In this document: positions 18,041 through 26,139 of the stretch, one piece after another
Numbering within the stretch: the first letter of the stretch is position 1
Layout: each line of letters begins with the position of its first letter
Assembly (NCBI GenBank): GCA_028868695.1
Contig: JAGWTZ010000033.1
Coordinates: forward strand, 1-36,262
From: Alphaproteobacteria bacterium
GTDB taxonomy: Bacteria; Pseudomonadota; Alphaproteobacteria; Rhizobiales; Aestuariivirgaceae
Direction: 5' to 3'
DNA: 36,262 nucleotides
Position numbers and translations under genes: made by a program
The notes under the pieces: model-generated
The model's database searches: none
What the model was told of the DNA's origin: nothing
What the model saw: only the letters and a program-made list of their open reading frames with translations

Positions 18041-18056
18041 GCATGTGCCGTGCCAG
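18041..18056 (-). promoter_or_regulatory. Sigma-54 (RpoN) promoter of glnB-glnA
   Basis: On the minus strand the sequence is CTGGCACGGCACATGC: the minus-24 element TGGCACG with GG, and the minus-12 element with GC, at the invariant spacing. It differs from the consensus YTGGCACGRNNNTTGC by one base (A for T). Transcription would start near 18029, about 20 bases before the glnB ATG. Confidence 0.82.
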
Positions 18057-18086
18057 TTTCCAAGCCCTGCAATTTCAACATCTTAG

Positions 18087-18145
18087 CCGCGTGTCTAAAA
18101 TTTTGGCAGCAAAAAGTGCCGAAAATCTCATCCGCGTGCCTAAAA
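18087..18145. repeat. Direct repeats between glnB and the phosphofructokinase gene
   Basis: CCGCGTGTCTAAAA (18087-18100) recurs as CCGCGTGCCTAAAA (18132-18145), 13 of 14 bases identical and 45 bp apart start to start. Between them is a partial inverted repeat, TTTTGGCA (18100-18107) with TGCCGAAAA (18117-18125). The pair lies 31-104 bp upstream of the sigma-54 element, the range for an enhancer-binding protein, but the repeats do not match the textbook NtrC site. Confidence 0.45.
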
Positions 18146-18264
18146 AACAGACTCTTGAGTTTTGGGAACTACGGGGGATGCCTTCCCGCCCGATCACTCA
18201 AACAGACTAGCCAGCGCGGCGTGACTCGTCTAGACAGCCAGCCAAATTTTGAGGAGCGCCCATC

Positions 18265-19533
18265 ATGGCCAAGGCTGCAAAGACATCCGCAAAGAAATCC
18301 CCCGCCAAGAAGCACAAGATCGCCTTGCTCACTGCTGGCGGCCTGGCGCCCTGCCTGTCGGCCGCGGTTGGCTATCTCATTGCCGATTATTCCAAGAAGA
18401 TGCCGAAGGCCGAGATCATCGGTTACCGCAATGGCTATATGGGCCTGCTCAAGGGCTGGTCTGTCAAGGTGACGCCGCGCACGCGCAAGGAAGCGCTGAT
18501 CCTCACGCAGCATGGCGGCAGCCCGATCGGCAATTCCCGCGTGAAGCTGACCAATGTGAAGGACTGCATCAAGCGCGGCCTCGTGCAAGAGGGCCAGGAC
18601 CCGCTGCATGTTGCGGCCGAGCAGCTGGTGAAGGACGGTGTCACCATCCTGCACACCATTGGCGGCGATGACACCAACACCACGGCGGCCGATCTTGCGG
18701 CCTATCTTGCCACCAACAACTACAACCTCACCGTGGTGGGCCTGCCCAAGACCATCGACAATGACGTTGTGCCGATCCGCCAGACGCTGGGTGCTGTCAC
18801 GGCGGCGGAGCAGGGGGCCATCTATTTCGAAAACGCGGTGAATGAGCAGAGCACAAATCCGCGCATGCTGCTGATCCATGAAGTGATGGGCCGCAATTGC
18901 GGCTGGCTCACCGCCGCCACGGCGGACACCTATCGCAAGCGCCTGAAGAAGATGAAGTTCGTGCCGGAGTTCAATCTCTCCATGGCGCACAAGGACATTG
19001 ATGCGGTTTATGTGCCCGAGATTGCCATTGACCTTGAGGCCGAAGCCGCGCGCCTGAAGAAGCGCATGGATGCAAAGGATTGCGTCACCATCTTCCTGTC
19101 GGAAGGGGCGGGCGTGGAAGACATCGTGGCCGAGATGCGCGCACGGGGCGAAGAGCCGCAGCGCGATGCCTTTGGCCATGTGAAGATCGACACCATCAAC
19201 CCCGGCGCCTGGTTCGCCAAGCGCTTTGCCGACATGGTGAAGGCCGAAAAGGTTCTAGTGCAGAAGACGGGCTACATGGCCCGTTCGGCGCGCGCCAACA
19301 AGGAAGACCTGGCGCTGATCAAGCTGATGGCTGCCGAGGCCGTGAAGAGCGCGCTGAAGGGCGTCTCCGGCGTCATCGGCCATGACGAAGGCCAGAAGGG
19401 CAAGCTGCGCGCCATCGAATTCCCGCGCATCAAGGGCGGCAAGGCCTTTGACACCAAACAGAAGTGGTTCGGCCAATTGCTGAAGGACATCGGCCAGCCC
19501 ATGGGGAAGAAAGCCGAACAGACGGGCCACTGA
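18265..19533 (+). CDS. Pyrophosphate-dependent 6-phosphofructokinase
   Basis: Reversible phosphorylation of fructose 6-phosphate using pyrophosphate, in the cytoplasm; 422 aa. The nucleotide/phosphate loop region reads TAGGLAPC at 23-30 and the key motif is GGDDT at 133-137: the second Asp replaces the Gly of ATP-dependent enzymes (GGDGS) and is the recognised mark of PPi dependence. PKTIDND at 161-167 is the catalytic/substrate segment. A GGAG-type site (GAGGAG, eight bases upstream) sets ATG 18265. The first 18 residues are a Lys/Ala-rich extension (AKAAKTSAKKSPAKKHK) not needed for the fold. It is divergent from glnB and shares its upstream region. Confidence 0.93.
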   Translation: MAKAAKTSAKKSPAKKHKIALLTAGGLAPCLSAAVGYLIADYSKKMPKAEIIGYRNGYMGLLKGWSVKVTPRTRKEALILTQHGGSPIGNSRVKLTNVKDCIKRGLVQEGQDPLHVAAEQLVKDGVTILHTIGGDDTNTTAADLAAYLATNNYNLTVVGLPKTIDNDVVPIRQTLGAVTAAEQGAIYFENAVNEQSTNPRMLLIHEVMGRNCGWLTAATADTYRKRLKKMKFVPEFNLSMAHKDIDAVYVPEIAIDLEAEAARLKKRMDAKDCVTIFLSEGAGVEDIVAEMRARGEEPQRDAFGHVKIDTINPGAWFAKRFADMVKAEKVLVQKTGYMARSARANKEDLALIKLMAAEAVKSALKGVSGVIGHDEGQKGKLRAIEFPRIKGGKAFDTKQKWFGQLLKDIGQPMGKKAEQTGH

Positions 19534-19536
19534 TCC

Positions 19537-20022
19537 GTGCCTACGAAGGAGCAGGTTGCTGCGCAGGGTGAGAAGAAGGAAGGCTGGTTCAAAGCCAATC
19601 TTGAATTTTCTCTACTCGCTGCGGCGATCTTGGGAGCATTGGCAAATGCTTATCCCTTCAGTCCGCTTCTCGTTGTCTGTGCATTTCCTGCTTCGCTAGT
19701 TGGGTTTCTCTTGTGGCCTGTTGGACTCTACTTTTGGTGGGACACGTATTTGAGAAATGAATATCTGTTCTGTGGCAGCGGATTGCAGGTCTATAGCTTT
19801 TCTCTCTTGCTGCTAGGCTTGATGTTGCCAGGCATCGTTCTTGGGACGTTGTTTTCTGTTACTGCTCCGGCATGGGCCCGGAGCAGTGCCTCTTCAATTG
19901 CGCCCACGAAGCATCTTTTTTGGTGGCTTGCCTGTCCGTTGGTTTTTGCTGCGCAGATTTTGAACTATTTTTGGTTCGATCTGTCTATTCATATGGCAGG
20001 TGGACCCTGCGCTGGCGGCTGA
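19537..20022 (+). CDS. Orphan hydrophobic membrane protein
   Basis: Not recognised. A 161-aa protein from a GTG start at 19537, only three bases after the phosphofructokinase stop and with no visible ribosome-binding site except coupling. Four hydrophobic segments are visible: about 22-40, 43-68, 83-105 and 126-148, rich in Trp, Phe and Leu, with the N-terminus charged and likely cytoplasmic. Base use is clearly AT-richer than in all neighbouring genes (many TTT, TCT, CTT codons), and a 10-bp inverted repeat lies inside it (19861-19887). These suggest recent acquisition or weak selection. The translation still looks like a coherent membrane protein, so I keep it as a hypothetical CDS. Confidence 0.5.
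   Translation: MPTKEQVAAQGEKKEGWFKANLEFSLLAAAILGALANAYPFSPLLVVCAFPASLVGFLLWPVGLYFWWDTYLRNEYLFCGSGLQVYSFSLLLLGLMLPGIVLGTLFSVTAPAWARSSASSIAPTKHLFWWLACPLVFAAQILNYFWFDLSIHMAGGPCAGG
19861..19887. repeat. 10-bp inverted repeat inside the orphan membrane protein gene
   Basis: ACTGCTCCGG (19861-19870) and CCGGAGCAGT (19878-19887) are perfectly complementary around a seven-base loop. A T-run follows only about 30 bases later (19915-19921), so this is not a standard terminator. It lies between the third and fourth hydrophobic segments of the predicted protein. Confidence 0.55.
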
Positions 20023-20155
20023 CTTCACGGGGCACAGCCACAAGGCCACGGTGACCAGCTTTGTACTGGGCAGGATGTCTCAGGTCCGAGAAAAGCAAAT
20101 TCTGGAGACCGCGCCGAAATTTGATCTCGCAATGTTTCGCGTTTTTCGCCCCTGA
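20000..20155 (+). pseudogene. Possible small ORF or gene remnant in the 20023-20244 gap
   Basis: The 222-bp gap before the MaoC gene holds an open stretch of 52 codons (GTG 20000 to TGA 20153) in a different frame from the orphan membrane protein. Its reading, beginning VDPALAADFTGHSHKATV and ending AMFRVFRP, looks more protein-like than chance, but it has no ribosome-binding site and I do not recognise it. It could be the tail of a decayed gene. Nothing else is visible in the gap. Confidence 0.2.
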
Positions 20156-20244
20156 TGCTTACGCGTGGGCTCGCACATCATCATCGCACCGTGCGCCTAC
20201 TGGAACCTGTTGACCGTTGAAAGCGCAGGCCCCACACTGGCGGC

Positions 20245-20685
20245 ATGGGGCTGCAATCATTTCATGACATTCTCAACGCCAGCGTCACCTGCGCCAAGAC
20301 GGTGGCGGAAAGTGATGTTCTGCTGTTTGCCGGCATCACGGGCGATTTTTCGCCCAATCATGTGGATGAAGAGGCGATGCGGGCCACGGCCTATGGCGGT
20401 CGCATTGCCCATGGCGCGCTGCTGGTGGGCTATATGTCACGCGCCTCCACGCTGATTGTGGAGAAGTGCGGAGCGCTTAATGAAACGCATTATCCCGTGT
20501 CGCTGGGTTATGACCGGGTGCGGTTTCTGAAAGGTGTGCGCATTGGTGACACGGTGACGGTCACCTACACCATCACGGCGCTGGATGCCGCGAAGCTGCG
20601 CAGCAGTGCCGCCATTGAAATGAAAAACCAGCGGGGAGAAACGGTGGCCGTGGCCACGCATGTTCTCGCCTGGCTGAAACGCTAA
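20245..20685 (+). CDS. MaoC-like (R)-hydratase/dehydratase
   Basis: A hot-dog-fold enoyl hydratase-type enzyme, 146 aa. The hydratase-2 motif is visible: GITGDFSPNHVDEEAMRATA supplies the catalytic Asp (about residue 35) and His (about 40), followed by GGRIAHGALLVGYMS. Family members hydrate trans-2-enoyl-CoA or act in branched-chain and dicarboxylate metabolism; the substrate here is not determinable. The start ATG 20245 has only a weak upstream site. A TPR gene begins 12 bp after the stop, suggesting cotranscription. Confidence 0.88.
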   Translation: MGLQSFHDILNASVTCAKTVAESDVLLFAGITGDFSPNHVDEEAMRATAYGGRIAHGALLVGYMSRASTLIVEKCGALNETHYPVSLGYDRVRFLKGVRIGDTVTVTYTITALDAAKLRSSAAIEMKNQRGETVAVATHVLAWLKR

Positions 20686-20697
20686 AGGGGGCAAAGG

Positions 20698-21531
20698 ATG
20701 AATTGGTTCAGGACGGCGGTTGCGGCTGCGGCGCTGATGGCGGTGACGGGGCCGGCGGTTGCCGACGATGTGGCCGATTGCCAGCAGCAGGCGAACTTGA
20801 AGCTGTCGATTGCGTCCTGCGGCAGGCTGCTCGATGGCAAGGGGCTGACGCCGCCGCAGCAGGCCAGCGTGCTGTTGTTGCGCGGAACGGCGCGGCTGGG
20901 CACGGGCGATGCTGATGGGGCGATCAAGGACCTTTCGGCCTCCATCACCCTCAACCCGCAAGTTCCCGATGCCTACAACAACCGCGCCAATGCCTATGTG
21001 GGCAAGAAGCTGGCGGGGCAGGCGTTGATGGATTACGGCACGGCCCTCAAGCTGAAGCCCGACTATGCGGCGGCCTTCATCAACCGGGCGCGGCTGTTGA
21101 TCCTGCAGAGGGAGTTCAAGAAGGCGATCACCGACCTGGACAAATACATTGCCCTGCAGCCGGGCAACGTGGATGCCTATAACCTGCGCGGCGTTTGCTA
21201 TTCCGATGGGGCAGTTGATTTCGCGCGGGCCAAGGCGGATTTCAGCAAGGTGATCAGCCTGCAGCCCAAGGTTTCATCAGGCTACATGAACCGCGGGCTG
21301 GCCGAAGCGCGGATGATGGACAATGGCGCGGCGCTGGATGATTTCAACAAGGCCATCACGCTGCAGCCCAACAACATCGCAGCGCTGTATTATCGCGGCT
21401 CGCTCAACCTGGACACTCAGGGCTATGACAATGCCGAAAAGGATTTCAACGCGGTGTTGAAGCTGGACCCAAACAACGCCCAGGCCAAGGCCGGTTTGCT
21501 GAAGCTGGCCGCCTTGCGCAAGAAGAAGTGA
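20698..21531 (+). CDS. Exported tetratricopeptide repeat protein
   Basis: A 277-aa TPR protein with an N-terminal signal peptide (hydrophobic AAAALMAVTGPAVA, likely cut after AVA near residue 22), so probably periplasmic. About six TPR units fill residues 55-270; recognisable consensus pieces are YNNRANAYVGKKL, LKLKPDYAAAFINRA, ALQPGNVDAYNLRG, YMNRGLAEA and LQPNNIAALYYRGS. TPRs mediate protein contacts; the partner is unknown. AAAGGGGG lies upstream of the ATG. It follows the MaoC gene by 12 bp and precedes the nnr gene by 37 bp on the same strand. Confidence 0.88.
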   Translation: MNWFRTAVAAAALMAVTGPAVADDVADCQQQANLKLSIASCGRLLDGKGLTPPQQASVLLLRGTARLGTGDADGAIKDLSASITLNPQVPDAYNNRANAYVGKKLAGQALMDYGTALKLKPDYAAAFINRARLLILQREFKKAITDLDKYIALQPGNVDAYNLRGVCYSDGAVDFARAKADFSKVISLQPKVSSGYMNRGLAEARMMDNGAALDDFNKAITLQPNNIAALYYRGSLNLDTQGYDNAEKDFNAVLKLDPNNAQAKAGLLKLAALRKKK

Positions 21532-21568
21532 AGGTTCAAGCTGGCGCGGTGTGAACGGCGGTCTGGCC

Positions 21569-23023
21569 ATGAATGAAATTTTGACACCTGCGGAAATGTA
21601 TCAGGCGGATGCCTTGGCCATTCGCGCGCGGATGCCATCGTTCAACTTGATGGAGAATGCGGGCAAGGCGGTGGCTGATGCCATTGCCCAGCGTTTTGGC
21701 AAGCGGCGCGTGGCGGTGATTTGCGGGCCGGGCAACAATGGCGGCGATGGCTTCGTGGTGGCAAGGCTGCTTGCGGCGCGCAAATGGCCGGTGACGCTGT
21801 TCCTCACTTGTGATGTCGCGGCCCTTTCGGGCGATGCCGCAGCGATGGCCAAAAAATGGCGCGGCAAGGTGCACCCCTTCGCCGCCTTCGGCACCAGCTT
21901 CGAACACAAGGCCAAGCCGCAACTGATTGTTGATGCGATTTTCGGCGCAGGGCTGAACCGTGAATTTTCCCCGCTGTGGGCGGCGGCCATTGCCGCAGCG
22001 AAAGTTCCTGTTGTGGCCATTGATGTGCCATCAGGCCTTGATGGCATGACGGGGCGGCCGGTGGGGGCGGCCGTGAGGGCGGATGTGACAGTGAGCTTCT
22101 TCCGCAAGAAGCCCGGCCATGTGCTGGAGCCAGGGCGCGGGCTGTGCGGTGAATTGGTGCTGGCAGACATCGGCATTCCGGCCGCGGTGCTTGAGGCAAT
22201 TGCTCCCAGGCTGTGGGAGAACAGCGCGCCGGACCTGCCTGGCGTCACAGCCATGGGGCACAAGTTCACGCGCGGCCACGCCCTGGTGTGGAGCGGGCCG
22301 GAACTGGCCACGGGGGCATCACGCCTCGCCGCGGTTGCTGCGGCGCGGGCCGGGGCGGGGCTGGTGAGCCTGGTGGGGGACGAGGCCGCATTGCGCATTC
22401 AGGCGGCGCATGTGACATCGGTGATGCTCAAGCCGGTTTCAGGCGATGGCGCCTGGCGCAAGATGCTGGAGGACAAGCGGATCACATCCCTCTGCCTTGG
22501 CCCTGCCGCGGGCGTTTCGGCGGGCTTGCGGCGAAGCGTGTTGACGGCGCTGGCCGATGGCCCGGCCTGCGTGCTGGATGCCGATGCGCTGACCTGTTTT
22601 GAATCAGAACCGGACGAGTTGTTCGCGGCCATTCAGGCGCGGCCGGAGCGGGCCTGCGTGATCACCCCGCATGAGGGCGAATTCGCACGGCTTTTCAGCA
22701 CGTTGAAGGACAGCATTGAGAGCAAGGTTGAGGTGGCGCGCAAGGCGGCCGAACGCTCGGGCGCCATTGTCCTGTTCAAGGGGCCGGACACGGTGGTGGC
22801 TGCGCCGGATGGCCGGGCCAAGGTGAACACCAATGCTCCAGCCAAGCTGGCGGTTGCTGGCTCTGGCGACGTGCTGGCGGGCATTATCACGGGGCTGCTG
22901 GCCCAAGGCATGGGTGGCTTTGAGGCGGCCTGTGGCGGCGCCTGGCTGCATGGCGAGGCGGCCAACCATTGCCCAAGGCGCAACATCATGGCGGAAGATC
23001 TGCTGGACCACATCGGCGCATGA
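21569..23023 (+). CDS. nnr: Bifunctional NAD(P)H-hydrate epimerase / ADP- or ATP-dependent NAD(P)H-hydrate dehydratase
   Basis: Repairs hydrated NAD(P)H: the N-terminal YjeF_N (NnrE) domain epimerises R- to S-NAD(P)HX and the C-terminal kinase-like (NnrD) domain dehydrates S-NAD(P)HX. At 484 aa both domains are complete. YjeF_N motifs: NLMENAGKAVA and VICGPGNNGGDGFVVARLL near 50-70, with VDAIFGAGLNR and IDVPSGLDGMTG further on. NnrD motifs: ITPHEGEFARLF and LAVAGSGDVLAGIITGLLAQG. ATG 21569 is taken as the start; GTG 21551 is in frame but less family-like. The stop overlaps the next gene (ATGA). Confidence 0.94.
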   Translation: MNEILTPAEMYQADALAIRARMPSFNLMENAGKAVADAIAQRFGKRRVAVICGPGNNGGDGFVVARLLAARKWPVTLFLTCDVAALSGDAAAMAKKWRGKVHPFAAFGTSFEHKAKPQLIVDAIFGAGLNREFSPLWAAAIAAAKVPVVAIDVPSGLDGMTGRPVGAAVRADVTVSFFRKKPGHVLEPGRGLCGELVLADIGIPAAVLEAIAPRLWENSAPDLPGVTAMGHKFTRGHALVWSGPELATGASRLAAVAAARAGAGLVSLVGDEAALRIQAAHVTSVMLKPVSGDGAWRKMLEDKRITSLCLGPAAGVSAGLRRSVLTALADGPACVLDADALTCFESEPDELFAAIQARPERACVITPHEGEFARLFSTLKDSIESKVEVARKAAERSGAIVLFKGPDTVVAAPDGRAKVNTNAPAKLAVAGSGDVLAGIITGLLAQGMGGFEAACGGAWLHGEAANHCPRRNIMAEDLLDHIGA

Positions 23024-23940
23024 AAAGCCACGTGAAAGGCGCCTATGACAACCCTGTTCTGCTGCTCATCGGCACGGGGGCAACGCTTGGCCTCAACTTC
23101 CCCTTCGGCAAGCTGGCGGTGGCGGCCGGCATTGCCCCGCCCCTGTGGGCAGCCTTCATTTCGATGGGTGCAGGCCTCACGCTGATGGCGGTTGCGGCCG
23201 CAAGCGAGCCGCGTCTGGCGCTCAATGGGCGGGTGTTGCGGTTCGGATTGCTGTCTGGGTTTCTCTCCTATGTCATGCCCAACCTGCTGACCTTCACAGT
23301 CATCCCGCAGATTGGCAGTGGGCTCGCAAGCCTGATGTTCGCGCTTTCGCCAGTGACCACGGCGCTTTTGTCACTGGTGATGCAGGTGCGGCCACCCAAC
23401 AGGTTGGGGCTGGCGGGCATTGGGCTTGGGTTGCTGGGGGCAATGGTGATCGTTTGGGGAAAGAACAGCGGGGCAGGCGGGGGCTTTTCCGGCTGGCTGC
23501 TGCTGGCGCTGGCGGTGCCGGTGTTTCTGGCGATCGGCAATGTCTACCGGACCATGGCCTGGCCACAGGGTGCTGGCCCGCGCACGCTGGGAAGCCTGAC
23601 CAATCTTGCCGCCGTGCCTTTCCTGCTGGTCATCGCGCTGGCTCTCAATGGCGGGCTGGAGCTTGCGCCCTTTGCCCGCGTGCCTTGGCTTCTGGTGGCG
23701 CAGCTTGCCTCATCCACCATGATGTTTGCGATGTTCTTCCGGCTGCAGCAGATTGGCGGCCCAACTTATCTGAGCCAGATCGGCTATGTGGCGGCGGCGG
23801 TGGGGCTGGTGATTGGCGTCAGCCTGCTGGGGGAAAGCTATCCCGCCGCCGTGTGGGCGGGGGTGGCGATCATTGCGCTGGGAATTGGATTGTCGACGGT
23901 CTCAGCGCGCCGCCCAAAGCAGGCCGCGCTCAACGATTGA
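23020..23940 (+). CDS. EamA/DMT superfamily transporter
   Basis: An inner-membrane drug/metabolite transporter-type protein, 306 aa, with ten hydrophobic segments in two EamA halves (about 10-145 and 160-295). Typical pieces are NFPFGKLAVAAG, FALSPVTTALLSLVM in the first half and GGPTYLSQIGYVAAAVGLVIG in the second. The substrate is unknown; relatives export metabolites or amino acids. ATG 23020 overlaps the nnr stop as ATGA, implying translational coupling. Its last 39 bases overlap the end of the convergent ThuA-like gene. Confidence 0.88.
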   Translation: MKSHVKGAYDNPVLLLIGTGATLGLNFPFGKLAVAAGIAPPLWAAFISMGAGLTLMAVAAASEPRLALNGRVLRFGLLSGFLSYVMPNLLTFTVIPQIGSGLASLMFALSPVTTALLSLVMQVRPPNRLGLAGIGLGLLGAMVIVWGKNSGAGGGFSGWLLLALAVPVFLAIGNVYRTMAWPQGAGPRTLGSLTNLAAVPFLLVIALALNGGLELAPFARVPWLLVAQLASSTMMFAMFFRLQQIGGPTYLSQIGYVAAAVGLVIGVSLLGESYPAAVWAGVAIIALGIGLSTVSARRPKQAALND

Positions 23941-24558
23941 AGTCATCTCCGGCGAGGCGAATTCATCCGCCGTGTGGCCCAGGGCAGAATAGAACACACG
24001 GCCTTTGCCATAGTGCTTCTTCCACACCACGGGCATGACCACGCCCTTGATGAAATCACAATGCGTGCCGTCAAAGGTGGTCGTGGCCAGCACTTCTATG
24101 GCCGGGTCCACGTGCATGTAATATTGCTCGGAGCGGAAGGGGAAATCCGCAATGCCGCGCATCACCGGATCATCCGCCTTTTTCACATTGACGCGAAAAT
24201 CAATGATGTTGCCGGGGTGGGCCACCCATTGGCCGCCGGTCATGAACTGGTATTCAGTTTCATTGCGGAAGGCATCGCACATCAGGCCGTGAAAACCGCC
24301 AAGCCCCACGCCCCCGCGCACGGCATCACACAGCGCCGTCACCTCTTCCTTGGCGATGGTGGCCATGGTGATCATCGGCACGATGAGGTCGAACTTGCCC
24401 AGTTCCGCTTCCGTCAGCACCTTGGTGCCGTGTTCCACGCGCACCGCAAAGCCATGGCGCTCCAGCAGGCCCTTGGTGATGGTGGCGGAACGCTCAGGCG
24501 TGTGGCCTTCCCAGCCGCCCCAGAAGATGAGGGCCTGTTTTTGGGTGGATGATGTCAT
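23902..24558 (-). CDS. ThuA-like domain protein
   Basis: A 218-aa protein of the ThuA family (glutamine amidotransferase-like fold, named for trehalose utilisation). The start MTSSTQKQALIFWGGWEGH, the GVGLGGFHGLMCDAFR segment and WKKHYGKGRVFYSALGHTADEF near the C-terminus are characteristic. The biochemical activity is not established in most members. It begins one base after hspQ and is the last gene of the six-gene minus-strand run. It overlaps the convergent EamA gene by 39 bp at the 3' end with no terminator between. Confidence 0.87.
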   Translation of the reverse strand: MTSSTQKQALIFWGGWEGHTPERSATITKGLLERHGFAVRVEHGTKVLTEAELGKFDLIVPMITMATIAKEEVTALCDAVRGGVGLGGFHGLMCDAFRNETEYQFMTGGQWVAHPGNIIDFRVNVKKADDPVMRGIADFPFRSEQYYMHVDPAIEVLATTTFDGTHCDFIKGVVMPVVWKKHYGKGRVFYSALGHTADEFASPEMTSIVERGLLWAAR

Positions 24559-24559
24559 G

Positions 24560-24898
24560 TCAGTGGGCGCGCCTCGGCTTCAGGGTGTAGCGGCTGTGGG
24601 CCTTGTCAAAGCCGGCGAAGTAATCGCCGATTTGCGGGTGGCGCACGGGTTCGGCATTGTCGTCCACCTGCAGGTTCTGCTCCGAGACATAGGCGACATA
24701 TTCCGTCTCATCATTCTCGGCGAGCAGGTGATAAAAAGGCTGGTCCTTGCGCGGGCGCACTTCTGCTGGAATGGAGTTCCACCATTCCTCGGTGTTGGAA
24801 AAGACCGGATCGACATCAAAAATCACGCCACGGAACGAAAACAGGCGGTGGCGCACGATCTGGCCGATCTGGAATTTGGCTTCGGCGCGAATGCTCAT
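24560..24898 (-). CDS. hspQ: HspQ / hemimethylated-DNA-binding (YccV-like) protein
   Basis: A small protein of 112 aa in the YccV/HspQ family, in E. coli a heat-shock protein and Lon specificity-enhancing factor. The family core is intact: FQIGQIVRHRLFSFRGVIFD followed by DVDPVFSNTEEWW and the DQPFYHLLAENDETEYVAYVSEQNL segment. ATG 24898 is used with AGG just upstream; the ATG at 24928 would add a tail not typical of the family. Lon is also in this window (11383), but the pairing is not adjacent. It sits 63 bp after the UbiH-like gene. Confidence 0.92.
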   Translation of the reverse strand: MSIRAEAKFQIGQIVRHRLFSFRGVIFDVDPVFSNTEEWWNSIPAEVRPRKDQPFYHLLAENDETEYVAYVSEQNLQVDDNAEPVRHPQIGDYFAGFDKAHSRYTLKPRRAH

Positions 24899-24961
24899 GG
24901 CCTGAAAATGCCCCGAAGCGGCAGGCAATGCAAGTGATTCAGCCGCTGCGTGATGGCGCGT

Positions 24962-26137
24962 TCAACCGCGCATGGCGAAAGGCAGGCTGGCCGCAACGCT
25001 GATGCCTTGGCGCATGGCGAAGGCGCGCAAGGGCGGGATTTTTGCTACGGCAGAAAGCGTGAGCGCGCGGCCAAGGTGGAAGGCTGGCATGTCGGAGAGC
25101 AGGCTGGAATTCATCAGGCCGGTGATTTCAAGACGCGGCACCACATCGCTGTGGCGGAGGCTGGCGTATTCGGCGCAATTGGCCGCAGCCCCTGGGTCGG
25201 CCGCGCCGATGATGAGGTCTGCCGCCGTTGCGGCATCGCGCAGCGACAGGTTCAGGCCTTGCGCACCGATGGGCGGGAAGGCATGGGCGGCCTCGCCGAT
25301 CAGCATGACGCGGGGCTTGGCCAGCTCGGTGGCGCGCTGCACCTGCATGGGGAAGCTGCGCACCGGAGTCACTCCCGAGATCTTGCCGAGGCTGCCATGG
25401 CCGGCGAGCTGGATTTCGATTGCCAGCTGCTCCGGCGAAAGCGCGGCCAATGCTGCAATGCGCTCCGGCCTTGCCATCCATACGAGCGCCGAGCGGCGGC
25501 CGGGCAAGGGAACAGTGGTGAAGGGGCCATCCTGCTTGTGCCATTCGGTCGAGGTGAATTCGTGGCTTCCGGTATGGTCGAAATTGGTGACAAGGGCGTG
25601 CTGGTCAAACTTGCGGGTGGTGGTGGTGAAGCCCAATGACTTGCGCAAGGGCGAGTTCACGCCATCGGCGGCCAGCACCAGCTTCGCCTCGCGCTGGCGG
25701 CCATCTTCCAGCGTAACGGTGATGGCATCGGCACCCAGGGCGGCCGCGGCGCATTTGCCTTCCACGAACTCCACGCCGAGCGCCAGGGCGCGCGCATGAA
25801 GTGCTGGAATGAGCCGCGCGAGCGGGATGTTCCAGCCGAATTCCGGCAGGCCGAGTTCCGAAGCGGCGAATTCAATGGTGGGCGCTGAAACGAGATTGCC
25901 GACATCATCCACCAAATGCAGGCGCTGCAGTGGGGCGCTTTCCGCCATGATATCGCCGGGCCAGACGCCGATGAACTTGAGCAGCTGCATCGCGGGGTGC
26001 ATCAGGGCCGTGGTGCGCGGATCCACCAATGAGGGCGGCGGCGAGATCACCGTCACGGGCACATTCTCCTGGGCCAGAAGGGCGGCGGCGGCCAGCCCGG
26101 CAGGGCCAGCGCCCGAGACAATGACAGGGCGTTCCAT
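24962..26137 (-). CDS. UbiH/UbiF/Coq6-family FAD-dependent monooxygenase
   Basis: A flavin hydroxylase of the ubiquinone-biosynthesis type, 391 aa. FAD-binding GxGxxG is VSGAGPAGLAAAALL at 7-21. The middle NAD(P)/FAD motif is VLAADGVNSPLRKSLG. The C-terminal motif is VMLIGEAAHAFPPIGAQGLN; it has GEAAH where most members have GDAAH, a conservative change at an FAD ribitol contact. Members hydroxylate the quinone ring at one of three positions; which one cannot be told here. It starts two bases after the GST stop, so translation is probably coupled. Confidence 0.88.
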   Translation of the reverse strand: MERPVIVSGAGPAGLAAAALLAQENVPVTVISPPPSLVDPRTTALMHPAMQLLKFIGVWPGDIMAESAPLQRLHLVDDVGNLVSAPTIEFAASELGLPEFGWNIPLARLIPALHARALALGVEFVEGKCAAAALGADAITVTLEDGRQREAKLVLAADGVNSPLRKSLGFTTTTRKFDQHALVTNFDHTGSHEFTSTEWHKQDGPFTTVPLPGRRSALVWMARPERIAALAALSPEQLAIEIQLAGHGSLGKISGVTPVRSFPMQVQRATELAKPRVMLIGEAAHAFPPIGAQGLNLSLRDAATAADLIIGAADPGAAANCAEYASLRHSDVVPRLEITGLMNSSLLSDMPAFHLGRALTLSAVAKIPPLRAFAMRQGISVAASLPFAMRG

Positions 26138-26139
26138 GA

